This document shows positions 8,122 through 15,403 of a stretch of DNA of 64,000 nucleotides, in pieces. The notes under the pieces were generated by a model. It saw nothing but the letters and a program-made list of their open reading frames with translations. It had not been told where the DNA came from and did not search any database. The DNA lies in NCBI GenBank assembly GCA_045588915.1, contig JAZNFA010000008.1:62001-126000 (forward strand), given 5' to 3'. Source of the DNA: RGIG8050 sp045588915 (GTDB lineage Bacteria; Bacillota; Clostridia; Christensenellales; UBA1242). The translations under genes and the position numbers were made by a program. The first letter of the stretch is position 1. Every line of letters begins with the position of its first letter.

Positions 8122-8154
8122 AATTTGTGGCAGTTAATGATATATTAGGAGTAA

Positions 8155-8832
8155 ATGGAAAACAAAGATAATAAATGGAACACTTTATATAAGGAATATA
8201 TAAATGCAGGATACAGCAGCTGGGAAGAATACTTTGCTGAGAAAATGAAACTAAAAAAACGGTTTTTTAATTTAGTTGTTAAGTATTCTGCAAACGGTAA
8301 ACCTATTTTAGAATGTGGTGCCGGTACGGGGAAATTTTCTGCTTATCTTGCTTCGTTAGGTTTTGACGCGTATGCTATAGATTTAGAACCAGCCATGGTA
8401 GAACAAGCGAAACAATTATCAAATAATATATCACCTAGTAACCCTGTAAAAGCTATCCAAGGGGATATTTTGCACATACCTTATGAGAACAAAAAATTTT
8501 CGGTTACTCACAGTAGTGGAGTATTAGAACATTTTAGTGATGAACAGATTGTTGAAGTCATTAATGAACAATTAAGAGTTGCAGATAATATGGTATTTAG
8601 TGTACCATCACAATATTTTGAAAAGAAAATGCTTGGAAATGAAAGATTTTTAACACGAGAGCAATGGCGAAAAATTATTTCATATAGTAACGCAAAAATA
8701 GTAGAAGAAAGTGGTTACCATTATAAACCTTTAAAAAAACGTTTAATAGACAATATTAAAAATCCACACCGAATTTTAAAACCAATTGCTCTTATGACCT
8801 TTGTTCTTCAAGAAAAAGGGATGAATCAATGA
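8155..8832 (+). CDS. Class I SAM-dependent methyltransferase
   Basis: The 225-residue protein has the SAM-binding motif ILECGAGTGKFSAYLA at about residues 44-59, the acidic ribose-binding end of strand 2 (AIDLEPAMVEQA) and HSSGVLEHF, the usual motif of small-molecule methyltransferases. AGGAG at 8146-8150 precedes the ATG. The stop overlaps the start of the next gene as ATGA. The methyl acceptor is unknown; the cluster suggests a nucleotide-derived or peptide-derived small molecule. Confidence 0.85.
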   Translation: MENKDNKWNTLYKEYINAGYSSWEEYFAEKMKLKKRFFNLVVKYSANGKPILECGAGTGKFSAYLASLGFDAYAIDLEPAMVEQAKQLSNNISPSNPVKAIQGDILHIPYENKKFSVTHSSGVLEHFSDEQIVEVINEQLRVADNMVFSVPSQYFEKKMLGNERFLTREQWRKIISYSNAKIVEESGYHYKPLKKRLIDNIKNPHRILKPIALMTFVLQEKGMNQ

Positions 8833-9371
8833 TTTATGTAGTGAGACATGGTCAGACCGACTGGAATTTACAAGGTAAATGTCAAGGAAGGGTCGATATT
8901 GAACTTAACCAAACTGGAATTAAACAAGCGGAAGAACTCGCGAGAAAATTATCAAAAATCAAAACAGACATTTGTTTTTCTAGTCCACTAAAGCGAGCGT
9001 TAAAAACCGCACAAACTATTTACAATGGCAAAATTATAATTGATAATCGTATTATTGAACGGAGCAATGGTGAATTAGAAGGGTGTAATGATTGGAAAAA
9101 CCAAGGTGTTAATTTTAATGACCCAAATGAAACAAGATTTAATATCGAAACATTACCTGACTTACAAAATCGTTTAAGTTCATTTTGGGATGAAGTTTTG
9201 GAGAAATATCCTAACCAAAATGTGCTAGTGGTAACACATGCTGGAACTGCTATGTGGTCGCAAGTTTATTTTTATGGTATGCCTGAAAATAATGACTTTA
9301 GCAAATATCGTTTGAAAAATTGTGAAGTTTTGCAAATTGATAACGCCAAACCACTTGAAGTCGGGTTTTAA
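8829..9371 (+). CDS. Histidine phosphatase family protein, second copy
   Basis: This 180-residue protein starts MIYVVRHGQTDWN, with the catalytic RHG motif, and has VVTHAGTAMW as the second His motif. It is coupled to the methyltransferase by a 4-base ATGA overlap and ends the cluster. It shares order and motifs with the divergent phosphatase at 4423-5046. Members of this branch remove phosphate from nucleotides, cobalamin precursors or sugar phosphates. A final dephosphorylation that frees the product is a reasonable inference. Confidence 0.85.
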   Translation: MIYVVRHGQTDWNLQGKCQGRVDIELNQTGIKQAEELARKLSKIKTDICFSSPLKRALKTAQTIYNGKIIIDNRIIERSNGELEGCNDWKNQGVNFNDPNETRFNIETLPDLQNRLSSFWDEVLEKYPNQNVLVVTHAGTAMWSQVYFYGMPENNDFSKYRLKNCEVLQIDNAKPLEVGF

Positions 9372-9426
9372 GAGTTTTGGTGTCAATTTTTTAATTATTT
9401 GGGATAATACTGCCAATTGAGATCCT

Positions 9427-9484
9427 GGCGTGCGCTTGTCTTGATACAAGTGGCGTCGCTTCGCTCCGCCAGACAAGCACCCGC
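9427..9484 (+). repeat. Structured intergenic repeat, copy R2
   Basis: Shares GCTTGTCTTGATACAAGTG exactly with copy R3. CTTGT (9435-9439) pairs with ACAAG (9446-9450). TGGCG (9451-9455) pairs with CGCCA (9467-9471) around an 11-base loop TCGCTTCGCTC. GCTTGTCT (9434-9441) can instead pair with AGACAAGC (9471-9478), so two mutually exclusive folds exist. It lies between the small-molecule cluster and the phage-like unit. Confidence 0.75.
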
Positions 9485-9496
9485 CAGTTCCCAAAC

Positions 9497-9560
9497 CAGT
9501 GGCTGAAATTGGGGTGGCGCGCAGGCTTTCCGCCAACCCCAATTTTCTTTCCAGCCACTG
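9497..9560. repeat. Long hairpin next to the rep gene, possible single-strand origin
   Basis: CAGTGGCTG (9497-9505) pairs with CAGCCACTG (9552-9560); AAATTGGGGT (9506-9515) pairs with ACCCCAATTT (9536-9545); GGCG (9516-9519) pairs with CGCC (9531-9534). That is 23 base pairs with one small bulge and a 6-base internal loop. It sits three bases past the stop of the rolling-circle Rep gene and is GC-rich compared with its surroundings. Such hairpins are common as origins or packaging signals of single-stranded DNA phages and plasmids; the role is inferred. Confidence 0.7.
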
Positions 9561-9563
9561 TCG

Positions 9564-10550
9564 TTAATCGCTTTTCTTCATGCGGGCTATTACTTCGGGA
9601 CTGACTATGCCTTGTAATACACCCGTGTCGATACATTTGAAGTTGTCAAAGAACAGTAGTTTTTTATCTTCTTGACCAATACGACAAACGACATCGTCGT
9701 TGGTAATGTCAGAGATAAAATACTGTGGAAGGTTTTTGCTATACACAACTTTTTCACCAGACTTTTCTAAATACTTGATTAAGTAGGCAAGTGCATTACC
9801 AAGTCGATAGATGTTATCGATTGACTTGAAATCTGAACGACCAAAGCGTTGATTGAAATAACTGCATTGATAACTATCTTGCATTTGGATTGTGTGTTTA
9901 TCAAAGTCCCTTACATGAGTTAATTCGCCTGGTAAAGTTTCTTCTGGAATATTAAACAATCCGTGAAAATGTAGGCGACCAGTTTCTGGTGCTCGTTCCC
10001 AAACTCCCATATATTTCCAATTCTTGCGATAGCAAAAATTTCGTAGGCAAGTACGAATACCTTTCTTAAAACTTTCTTCGGTATGTTTTTTGTCGTCGTA
10101 AGTAAAAGTACAAAAATAATTAAAACCTACTAAGTATGCTTTGCGACTCATTCGAACTCTGCGGACTATTTTGTTTCGTTGTTTACGGGCAAGGTTCATT
10201 TTAACAAATTCTTCACAAGATTCTGCTTGGCTAAAATAGGGAAGCATATCTTGTATGATTTGTGCTTTGCGAAAGTGATAACTGCAATCTCGATATTTGT
10301 CGTAAAGCTGGTTAAATAAATCACGACGAGTAGTTAATTCTTTGCAAATCGTATCTTCAATTTTGATACAGTTGGAAGCAGAGGGCTCTTGTACAGAGTC
10401 CTCTTTTTCCTGACTGTAATTAGGACTGGGAATACTAATTAAATCACCATAGTCCCGATGGTTTATTTGTTCTTCGACAATTCGTACCGTATGAGGAATA
10501 GCGATGTAATGACTGCCATCAAAATAGACTTTAGCGTCTAGGTAGGGCAT
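9564..10550 (-). CDS. Rolling-circle replication initiator (HUH Rep, filamentous-phage/plasmid type)
   Basis: The 328-residue protein shows the three HUH-nickase motifs in order: FCTFTYDDKK, then RLHFHGLF (the two metal-binding histidines separated by one hydrophobic residue) and NALAYLIKYLEKSGE with the candidate nicking Tyr. This is the type found in inoviruses, microvirus-like plasmids and small rolling-circle plasmids. It would nick one strand at an origin; a strong hairpin lies just beyond its 3' end. The start overlaps the end of the 73-residue gene by 13 bases, and a Zot ATPase lies two genes upstream, which favours a filamentous-phage origin. Confidence 0.85.
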   Translation of the reverse strand: MPYLDAKVYFDGSHYIAIPHTVRIVEEQINHRDYGDLISIPSPNYSQEKEDSVQEPSASNCIKIEDTICKELTTRRDLFNQLYDKYRDCSYHFRKAQIIQDMLPYFSQAESCEEFVKMNLARKQRNKIVRRVRMSRKAYLVGFNYFCTFTYDDKKHTEESFKKGIRTCLRNFCYRKNWKYMGVWERAPETGRLHFHGLFNIPEETLPGELTHVRDFDKHTIQMQDSYQCSYFNQRFGRSDFKSIDNIYRLGNALAYLIKYLEKSGEKVVYSKNLPQYFISDITNDDVVCRIGQEDKKLLFFDNFKCIDTGVLQGIVSPEVIARMKKSD

Positions 10551-10759
10551 TCTACAGCCTTTCTTTTTGCCTGCCTTTGATATTTACGGTCATCTCGGTC
10601 AATTTGTCTAAATGCTTTCTTCATATTTTTGAAGATGTATTTGTTAATCTTTTGATTGTACTTTTCGGGGACAAATTCGGCAGTATCCAGCGTATGACTA
10701 AATGTTTCATAGTAATTGTCCAGCACTGAATTGATGAGTTCATTTTTATGAAAATTCAT
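10538..10759 (-). CDS. Small charged protein of the phage-like unit
   Basis: A 73-residue protein rich in Lys, Arg and Asp near the C-terminus (KAFRQIDRDDRKYQRQAKRK), with no membrane segment. Its start overlaps the Zot stop (TAATG) and its end overlaps the Rep start, so it belongs to the same four-gene operon. Filamentous phages often carry a small single-strand-binding protein near Rep and Zot. The basic tail is compatible with that, but the family is not recognisable. Confidence 0.55.
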   Translation of the reverse strand: MNFHKNELINSVLDNYYETFSHTLDTAEFVPEKYNQKINKYIFKNMKKAFRQIDRDDRKYQRQAKRKAVECPT

Positions 10760-11577
10760 TATGCAGATTTCCTCCTTTGATAAAAATTTGGTGGTAACTC
10801 GTCATCGTTTTTGGTTAAGTATTCAATGTAACCTTCCAGCGTTTCAGCTGTTGGTTCGGCTTGCACATAGTCAAAGTCTTCGTCAAAATGACCTTCATAA
10901 AACTTGGGTTTGCAAGACTGACTGTCGTAACAAGCAAAGACATTGTAGTCAGCGATGACGGTTTCTTCGGTATAGCAACTGGTATCTTTTTTGCCAGATG
11001 CAATATACCGGTCAAATAAACTACTGTTTTCAATCTTTCTAATTTTCCATTTCAGTTGGTTAACTTGACCGTATTCGTCATAACCTAAATCTAATTTTAC
11101 GATTTCAATAAACTGTGCCAATTCACGAATATTTACGTCAATTAACATTGGTCGTTGTGTATCTAAATAAATGTCTAAATCATTGTGGCCGTGTTGTTCA
11201 TACCACCGACTTTGCCAATCAGGGAAGTACATACTTAATCTGCTGTTCAGGTATTTTTGAGCTTCGGTAATGCAGATTACTTCATACGGTAAATTGAAAT
11301 GTGTCTTAACAAATGGATTGGCAAAGCCTAAACGGTACGGGTTAATCCGGCGATTGTATCTCATACTGTATCTAAATTTTTTGAACTTCATATCGTAATT
11401 TGCAGACACACAATGAATTGGGATTGTCTTAATACTTGTAAATCCACTTAATTGTTTGGTTACGATTTCTTTCGTCATGGAACGGTTGCGTTCTGTGTTA
11501 AAAGCTTGTTCGTGTGCGATGTGAGTCATAAAGCAAGTCTTACCAGTGCGTGGTGGTGCAAAAATAATTGTAATCAT
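10759..11577 (-). CDS. Zot-like assembly ATPase (filamentous phage pI-type)
   Basis: The 272-residue protein starts MITIIFAPPRTGKTCFMTH, a Walker A motif at residues 7-14 directly at the N-terminus as in Zot/pI proteins. A beta strand ending VICITEAQKYL serves as the Walker B region, and the pattern WYEQHGHNDLDIYLDTQRP follows, which matches the R-H-G-D-xxxxTQ-P motif of Zot proteins. These ATPases drive extrusion of filamentous phage through the membrane. I do not see the C-terminal transmembrane segment present in complete pI proteins, so this copy may be cytoplasmic or reduced. It overlaps both flanking genes. Confidence 0.8.
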   Translation of the reverse strand: MITIIFAPPRTGKTCFMTHIAHEQAFNTERNRSMTKEIVTKQLSGFTSIKTIPIHCVSANYDMKFKKFRYSMRYNRRINPYRLGFANPFVKTHFNLPYEVICITEAQKYLNSRLSMYFPDWQSRWYEQHGHNDLDIYLDTQRPMLIDVNIRELAQFIEIVKLDLGYDEYGQVNQLKWKIRKIENSSLFDRYIASGKKDTSCYTEETVIADYNVFACYDSQSCKPKFYEGHFDEDFDYVQAEPTAETLEGYIEYLTKNDDELPPNFYQRRKSA

Positions 11578-12380
11578 TATGCCACCTTATTAGGATTTAA
11601 AATGTATTGAGTTCCGTAATAATAGTTATCGTTAATTTGGTAAACATATTGACCTTGTATCTTTTCACAACCAGTCCATGTTTTTTCTACCCATGTTTTA
11701 TTTTCTTTATCTAACACATAATGTTCATCAAAGTCTGAATAATAAACATTATTACCATCGGTCCAAATACAACTTCCATAAAATTTCGTTAGACCCGACC
11801 ATTCAATCTTTGTCCAAGTGCGTGTAGCTGAATCAAGTATGTATTGATCTTCTCCACCTGAATAGTAATAACTTGTTCCGTCGGTCCAAATATAGCTTGT
11901 AGCTACGCTGGTCAAACCAGACCATTGAATTATATTCCATGTTTTTGTTGTAGTATCTAATACATAGTTATAATAATAACAATTAACGCCATCTGACCAA
12001 ACATTATATCCATAAATATTTGTAATGTTCCATTCTATTGCGGACCAAGTATGTGTTTCAATATCTAAGACATATTGATCACTTCCACTTGAGTAGTAAT
12101 AGTTTTTACCATCGCTCCAAATATATTGACCATCAATTTTCGCATAGCCATTCCATTGCATTTCGCTCCAAGAATTTGTTGCTTCATCGTACACATATTG
12201 ATAACTGTGTGAATAATAGTAATTTATGCCATCTGTCCACACATGTGGACCAACACCACTAGCACTATCCCCAGACCAAAAACACATTTGTGAAGTCCAT
12301 TCTATTTCCGACCATACATGAGTTTCGGGATCAAAGATATATTGACTATCTCTAAAAGATATTGCCAGAATGAATGACAT
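11577..12380 (-). CDS. Kelch-like tandem repeat protein, probably 5'-truncated
   Basis: The 267-residue protein consists of about five repeats of some 45 residues with the pattern W(T/S)DGxxYYYSxxxxQYxLDxxTxTWxxxxW(S/T)G, a likely beta-propeller. There is no signal peptide. The first residues (ISFRDSQYIFDPETHVW) already lie in the middle of a repeat, so the true 5' end seems lost. The start shown overlaps the start region of the divergent gene at 12370 and has no ribosome site. Its stop overlaps the Zot start, so it was once the first part of the phage-like operon. A repeat protein at this place could be an adsorption or tip protein. Confidence 0.65.
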   Translation of the reverse strand: MSFILAISFRDSQYIFDPETHVWSEIEWTSQMCFWSGDSASGVGPHVWTDGINYYYSHSYQYVYDEATNSWSEMQWNGYAKIDGQYIWSDGKNYYYSSGSDQYVLDIETHTWSAIEWNITNIYGYNVWSDGVNCYYYNYVLDTTTKTWNIIQWSGLTSVATSYIWTDGTSYYYSGGEDQYILDSATRTWTKIEWSGLTKFYGSCIWTDGNNVYYSDFDEHYVLDKENKTWVEKTWTGCEKIQGQYVYQINDNYYYGTQYILNPNKVA

Positions 12381-13023
12381 TAATTATCAAACATTATGGA
12401 ACAAATTTAAAGAAACTGGTAATATCAGCAAAGCAGTTGCAATTTCGAAAGAGATACAAAAAGCTCCACGTAAGTATGTTGATTTTTTTGGTGAAAAAAT
12501 GACAATCAAGCAAATTGCGAAGAGCTATGGTATCGATGAATTTTATCTAAATGATGTTTACAAACTGACAGCTAACATTGATGAAGCAGTTTCTTTTTGC
12601 GTTGGTAATGTTGAAAAATATGGATGGGTTCAAAAATTAGAACAGCAAACAAAAATGCAAAAAAATACCGTAAATCTTGATAAATTTAAATATTTAGAAA
12701 AGAGTTTATTCCCTGAAACAAGTCTTAAAAGTAATAATCATACACTCTTTAATAATAACATTGATCAAATTAAGTTGGCAGAGAATAAAGTATTCATTGA
12801 AGAAATGAAACAATCAATGCATCAAGTATTGAGTCCACACGAAATGAAAATTTTAAGCTTACGTTTTGGTCTTGAAGATGGCTGTTATCGTAACTTAACA
12901 GAAACAGGGCATATATTAGGTCTTACAAAGGAACGTATTAGACAAATTGAAAACAGGGCGATAAGAAAACTTAGAGAATCAAAAAACATTAAACATTTTG
13001 TTAATTATGATTATGAAATCTAA
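12370..13023 (+). CDS. Protein with C-terminal sigma-70 region 4 domain
   Basis: The 217-residue protein has a C-terminal sigma-region-4 helix-turn-helix: LSPHEMKILSLRFGLEDGCY then LGLTKERIRQIENRAIRKL (about residues 153-205). The first 140 residues show no sigma region 2 (no -10 binding helix), so it is not a complete sigma factor. It may be a regulator, or a specialised factor of a mobile element. An internal HTH-like piece, KQIAKSYGIDEFYL, lies near residues 46-59. It is read divergently from the Kelch-like gene and is followed by a strong terminator. Confidence 0.7.
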   Translation: MNDINYQTLWNKFKETGNISKAVAISKEIQKAPRKYVDFFGEKMTIKQIAKSYGIDEFYLNDVYKLTANIDEAVSFCVGNVEKYGWVQKLEQQTKMQKNTVNLDKFKYLEKSLFPETSLKSNNHTLFNNNIDQIKLAENKVFIEEMKQSMHQVLSPHEMKILSLRFGLEDGCYRNLTETGHILGLTKERIRQIENRAIRKLRESKNIKHFVNYDYEI

Positions 13024-13071
13024 AATAGATAAAAATAAAGCCAGTAAAGTCATTAACTTTTGAAACTAGCG

Positions 13072-13103
13072 AAAAGAGACATGTATCAGGCATGTCTCTT
13101 TTT
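13072..13103. terminator. Bidirectional rho-independent terminator
   Basis: AAAAGAGACATG (13072-13083) pairs with CATGTCTCTTTT (13091-13102), a 12-bp stem with a 7-base loop, flanked by A-rich and T-rich runs. It serves the sigma-like gene on the plus strand and the hydrolase gene ending at 13107 on the minus strand. Confidence 0.9.
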
Positions 13104-13106
13104 GAT

Positions 13107-13835
13107 TTAGTTATTATATTTGATTAATATATCTTTTAAAGTTTTAGTAAATAATTCCTTATCGTGTGGAGTATTTGCCAAATCATGAGGAATATCCTCT
13201 AATAAATAAAATTCTTTTTTACAATTAAGCATTTGATATAGACTTCTACTATTTTTCAAATGTTTTTGATTATCCTTTGAACCCACAACAACATATGTGT
13301 CTGCTGTAATTTTTTGTATTTGCTCTGTTAAGTCAAGTTTTTTTATATCTTCGACATAAGCAGTTTTTAAACGCAAAACTTTACCTGTACTTTTTGAAAC
13401 TTTGTCACAAAATCCATTTTTTATAACTTCTTTTGCAAAATCATTTAATTCATCTTCAATATAGTTATAATATGGGAAAGCGCAAGGAATTAATAAATCT
13501 ACTTTATTTGGATATTTACCTGCATATCTTACAACACTTATAGCACCTAATGATTGACCAGCAAGCGCAAAGGGTTCTTTATAAAAATTCTGAGTTTTTG
13601 CCCATTCTATTACGTCTACCAAATCTTCATAATGTCCAGTTGTAGTAATTCCTTCATCTGAACTTTCGCTTTCATTAATCGAATTTGTTGCATCCATATT
13701 GATTACATTGTATCCAAATTCAGAAAATACATCTTCTAATACTTGCATATGCGGATATTCTTTTCTTGAACTTAGACCATGTTCTAGAAAAACTAACTTT
13801 GTATTTTCATTATTAATGTTTAAACGAATAGACAT
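13107..13835 (-). CDS. Alpha/beta hydrolase family protein
   Basis: The protein of 242 residues has the nucleophile elbow ALAGQSLGAISV (Ser in GxSxG) and, near the start, FLEHGLSSRKEYP, the oxyanion-hole HG motif. VVVGSKDNQKHLKN probably carries the catalytic Asp region, and PHDLANTPHD supplies the His. This is a soluble esterase-like or peptidase-like hydrolase of unknown substrate. I choose the ATG at 13835 because AAAGGA lies eight bases upstream; an in-frame ATG at 13883 would add 16 poorly conserved residues. It sits alone between the sigma-like gene and a structured intergenic region. Confidence 0.8.
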   Translation of the reverse strand: MSIRLNINNENTKLVFLEHGLSSRKEYPHMQVLEDVFSEFGYNVINMDATNSINESESSDEGITTTGHYEDLVDVIEWAKTQNFYKEPFALAGQSLGAISVVRYAGKYPNKVDLLIPCAFPYYNYIEDELNDFAKEVIKNGFCDKVSKSTGKVLRLKTAYVEDIKKLDLTEQIQKITADTYVVVGSKDNQKHLKNSRSLYQMLNCKKEFYLLEDIPHDLANTPHDKELFTKTLKDILIKYNN

Positions 13836-13951
13836 TTTTAATCCTTTTCTATTCGTTATAAATATGTTTTTTATCATATACATTCTCTTATGTATATAAT
13901 ATCACAAAATTATTAAATGTGTATCAAAAAATAAGAAATTATTAAATGGCA

Positions 13952-14014
13952 CTGAGACGTGTGCTTGTCTTGATACAAGTGCTCTCGCTTTGCTCGAGCA
14001 GATAAGCACACTCT
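13952..14014 (+). repeat. Structured intergenic repeat, copy R3
   Basis: CTTGT (13964-13968) pairs with ACAAG (13975-13979). TGCTC (13980-13984) pairs with GAGCA (13996-14000) around the 11-base loop TCGCTTTGCTC, which differs from copy R2 by one base. GTGTGCTTGTCT (13959-13970) can pair with AGATAAGCACAC (14000-14011) with one G-U pair. The TGGCG/CGCCA stem of R2 is replaced here by TGCTC/GAGCA, a clean set of compensating changes. Confidence 0.75.
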
Positions 14015-14034
14015 ACAACTAAATAAATGAAAGC

Positions 14035-14146
14035 AAAAGCGAAAGTGTTGGTGAACGTAACACACTTACGCTTTTTGTCATTCTTTGTTGTCAAGGTTAA
14101 AGTGCATGTTGCTTTCTGCGACAATCCTTGACAACTGGCTTTTTTT
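14035..14146 (+). ncRNA. Pair of terminator-like hairpins, possible small RNA
   Basis: AAAAGCG (14035-14041) pairs with CGCTTTT (14069-14075) with further pairing inside. GTTGTCAAGG (14087-14096) then pairs perfectly with CCTTGACAAC (14126-14135), followed by TGGC and seven T residues. The interior 29 bases contain a short AAAG...CTTT arm. No gene lies within 250 bases upstream on this strand, so a free-standing terminator is unexpected; a short untranslated transcript is one explanation. The rest of 14147-14308 is AT-rich with nothing I can assign. Confidence 0.4.
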
Positions 14147-14308
14147 ATATCTAAAGATGATTAGATATATATACATCAATATATAAGTGTTGTGATGAAG
14201 TGTTTTATTTATATAATGTTTTTGTTAAATGTTATATAAAATTAAATTACGAAGTAAATTAATTAAATTTGATTTGGTGGTTTTTTGTTTTTCATTTATC
14301 ATAGGAGT

Positions 14309-15403
14309 ATGATAAATCTTTATACTCCTGCTGAAATTGTCGGTAAACTTGATGAATATGTAATTGGACAGGATGATGCAAAACGAGTTTTGGCTGTGGC
14401 TGTTTATAACCACTACAAACGTGTCCAATTTGCACAATCAGGTGGTAATGATGTTGAAGTTAAAAAAAGTAACATAATGATGCTTGGCCCCACAGGTTCA
14501 GGTAAAACTTTGTTGGTTACTTCTTTAGCAAAAATCTTAAATACTACATTTGTTACGGCAGATGCGACTGCAATCGTTGCGTCAGATAATATTAGTGAAG
14601 AATTAAATAAAATGCTCGTAAAGTTATTAGATAAAACCAATGGCGATGTGCATGCAGCAGAAATGGGGATTGTTTTCCTTGATGAAATCGATAAGTTGGT
14701 TACTGGTATCAATCGTACGAAAGGTGAAAGTATTCAGCAAATTATGTTGAAGATTGTGGAAGGTACAATTGCTGATGTTTCATACAAGGGTCAGTCTGTA
14801 AAAATGGATACAAATAACATTCTTTTTATTTGTGGTGGTGCGTTCGTTGATTTACCAGGTATTATTCGTACACGTTTAGGAGAGCGTGATACAATTTTAT
14901 TAAGTGATTTTGAAGTTCAAAAACAAGTCGTTGCCGATGACTTTGCTGTTTTTGGTATGATTCCTGAATTTTGTGGGCGTTTCCCAATGGTTGTTGTTTT
15001 ACAAGCTTTGAGTCAAGCAGCTTTGAAAGAAGCCTTAGTAAAACCACGTAATTCACTGATTTCACAGTATGAAAAAATGCTAGAAGTCGAAAATGTGCAA
15101 ATTGAATTTAGCCCGGAAAGTATTGATCAAATTGCGTTGATGGCAGAAAAACTTCAAACAGGAGCGCGTGGTTTACGTACTGTTTGTGAACGGTTTATGA
15201 CGCGAATTATGTTTGATATTCCCAATGAACAGAATTTAAAAAAAATTGTTATTACACCGGAGGTTGTAATGGGTACGGCAAAGCCGATTTATCATTACAG
15301 TGTTTCGCAAGCAGGAAGTGAATTAACTCCACTTGTGGCATTAAAACCACGTGAGACAAGCCCTTACAATGAAGAAGGAGGAAGTTATGGAAAAGGTTAT
15401 TGA
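14309..15403 (+). CDS. ClpX-like AAA+ ATPase without zinc domain and without ClpP-binding loop
   Basis: The 364-residue protein aligns with the AAA+ part of ClpX from LYTPAEIVGKLDEYVIGQ onwards. It has Walker A GPTGSGKT (60-67), Walker B IVFLDEID (121-128), the ILFICGGAF segment and the sensor-2 region TGARGLR. Three ClpX hallmarks are absent: the N-terminal zinc-binding domain, the GYVG pore loop (replaced by IVASDN) and the IGF loop that docks on ClpP (the segment between GIIRTRL and FGMIPEF is shortened). It is therefore unlikely to feed ClpP. AGGAG lies close to the ATG at 14309; a TTG at 14285 is a less likely start. It overlaps the MORN gene by 17 bases. Confidence 0.8.
   Translation: MINLYTPAEIVGKLDEYVIGQDDAKRVLAVAVYNHYKRVQFAQSGGNDVEVKKSNIMMLGPTGSGKTLLVTSLAKILNTTFVTADATAIVASDNISEELNKMLVKLLDKTNGDVHAAEMGIVFLDEIDKLVTGINRTKGESIQQIMLKIVEGTIADVSYKGQSVKMDTNNILFICGGAFVDLPGIIRTRLGERDTILLSDFEVQKQVVADDFAVFGMIPEFCGRFPMVVVLQALSQAALKEALVKPRNSLISQYEKMLEVENVQIEFSPESIDQIALMAEKLQTGARGLRTVCERFMTRIMFDIPNEQNLKKIVITPEVVMGTAKPIYHYSVSQAGSELTPLVALKPRETSPYNEEGGSYGKGY

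Noticed and set aside
9225..9636. Two minus-strand open frames over the R2 repeat and hairpin
   Set aside because: They cover the structured GC-rich intergenic region and parts of two real genes; no ribosome sites or protein features.
4234..14014. The R1-R3 repeats as a CRISPR array or as insertion-sequence ends
   Set aside because: Copies are kilobases apart, not regularly spaced, and no cas or transposase gene is present.
9427..14014. R2 and R3 as a dif-type XerCD attachment pair for the inovirus-like unit
   Set aside because: The shared core does not resemble the 28-base dif consensus, and a third copy at 4234 lies outside the unit; the structural covariation is a better explanation.
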